DNA of 22,534 nt from JBGSYN01 sp041750975 (GTDB lineage Bacteria > Pseudomonadota > Alphaproteobacteria > Geminicoccales > Geminicoccaceae). The notes below the pieces were generated by a model that did not search any database, was not told where the DNA came from, and saw nothing but the letters and a program-made list of their open reading frames with translations. Positions 22,120 through 22,534 of this stretch are shown here, piece after piece. The stretch covers positions 1 to 22,534 of the forward strand of contig JBGSYN010000113.1 in assembly GCA_041750975.1 (NCBI GenBank), written 5' to 3'. Positions within the stretch are counted from its first letter, which is position 1. Every line of letters starts with the position of its first letter. The translations under genes were made by a program, and so were the position numbers.

Positions 22120-22534
22120 CTAGCCGCGCATCACGGCTTCGATGAGATAGGGGCCTTGATGGACGAGCCCGCGCTGGATCGCCGCCTCGAGCGTTTCACC
22201 GGTGTCGACGCTCTCACCAGCAACACCGAAGCCCTTCGCCAGCGACACCCAATCGAGCACCGGCTGACCGAGTTCCATAAGCGACGTTGCATGGGGCCCG
22301 GGGTTGCCGACACCGGCTCGCTCGAGTTCGACCTGGAGGATGCGATAGCGCTGATTGGCGCAGATCACGGTCGTGATATCGAGCTCTTGGCGCGCCTGGG
22401 TCCAGAGCGCCTGCAGAATATAGGCGCCGCTACCATCGGCTTCGACGGCAATCACCTTGCGATCCGGTGCGGCGACGGCAGCACCCGCGGCCAGGGCCAG
22501 GCCCTCGCCGATGGCGCCGCCGGTCAGCGCCAGC
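22120..22534 (-). CDS. Acetolactate-synthase-like TPP enzyme, C-terminal part
   Basis: The frame is open to the window edge, so only about 137 C-terminal residues are seen. They start LALTGGAIGEGLALAAGAAV, then KVIAVEADGSGAYILQALW, TVICANQRYRILQVELERAG, and end GPYLIEAVMRG. This is the TPP-binding C-terminal domain of the acetolactate synthase/benzoylformate decarboxylase group. The cofactor motif is ADGS followed 24 residues later by AN-Gln, instead of the canonical GDGS...NN; many members of the branch annotated as acetolactate synthase large subunit share this form. Reaction uncertain; it could be a branched-chain acetolactate synthase-like or an alpha-keto acid decarboxylase. Located 30 bases before leuB on the same strand. 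Confidence 0.85.
   Translation of the reverse strand, partial: LALTGGAIGEGLALAAGAAVAAPDRKVIAVEADGSGAYILQALWTQARQELDITTVICANQRYRILQVELERAGVGNPGPHATSLMELGQPVLDWVSLAKGFGVAGESVDTGETLEAAIQRGLVHQGPYLIEAVMRG

Overview
The window looks like an alphaproteobacterial chromosome segment. It is GC-rich, tightly packed, carries a DUF1127-type small protein and an asd/leuB amino-acid biosynthesis pair, and has many 1-4 base start/stop overlaps. I saw no rRNA, tRNA, CRISPR array, insertion sequence or origin. No intergenic stretch exceeds about 230 bases. Organism assignment is inference from gene content only.

Layout. (1) 1-2145, plus strand: the end of a circularly permuted ATP-grasp/alpha-E protein, then a transglutaminase-like protein, a pairing known from predicted peptide-forming amidoligase loci. 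(2) 5743-2132, minus strand: a coupled four-gene operon with 4-base overlaps: SAM methyltransferase, family I CoA-transferase-like subunits A and B, and a family III (CaiB/BaiF) CoA-transferase. (3) 5759-9239, plus strand: a four-helix membrane protein, a class III (HemL-like) aminotransferase, a TTG-started enolase-superfamily enzyme coupled to it, and an exported DUF302 protein. A DUF1127 gene faces this group on the minus strand.

(4) 9651-19185 is the accessory region of most interest. A LacI-family regulator sits behind a perfect 20-base palindrome. A minus-strand operon encodes a LarA-like (nickel-pincer) hydroxy-acid racemase homologue and a Cys-type sulfatase. Divergently, the plus strand runs a two-gene UxaA-type dehydratase homologue (large then small subunit), a Tat-exported sugar-type solute-binding protein, two permeases, and a 201-residue protein that I read as a SelA/DgaE-fold PLP enzyme without its Schiff-base lysine. 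No ABC ATPase is present. I infer an uptake and catabolic system for a sulfated hydroxy or sugar acid: import, sulfate removal, epimerisation, then elimination. Its UxaA and SelA/DgaE-like components have both lost hallmark catalytic residues, so the chemistry is probably not the textbook one.

(5) 19176-22534, minus strand, is housekeeping: a partial acetolactate-synthase-like TPP enzyme, leuB, an AT-richer single-helix membrane protein inserted ahead of asd, and asd, whose start overlaps the membrane protein's stop (TAATG).

Start sites were re-chosen by Shine-Dalgarno sequence and overlap for several genes; each entry says so. All family assignments come from reading motifs, not from database searches.
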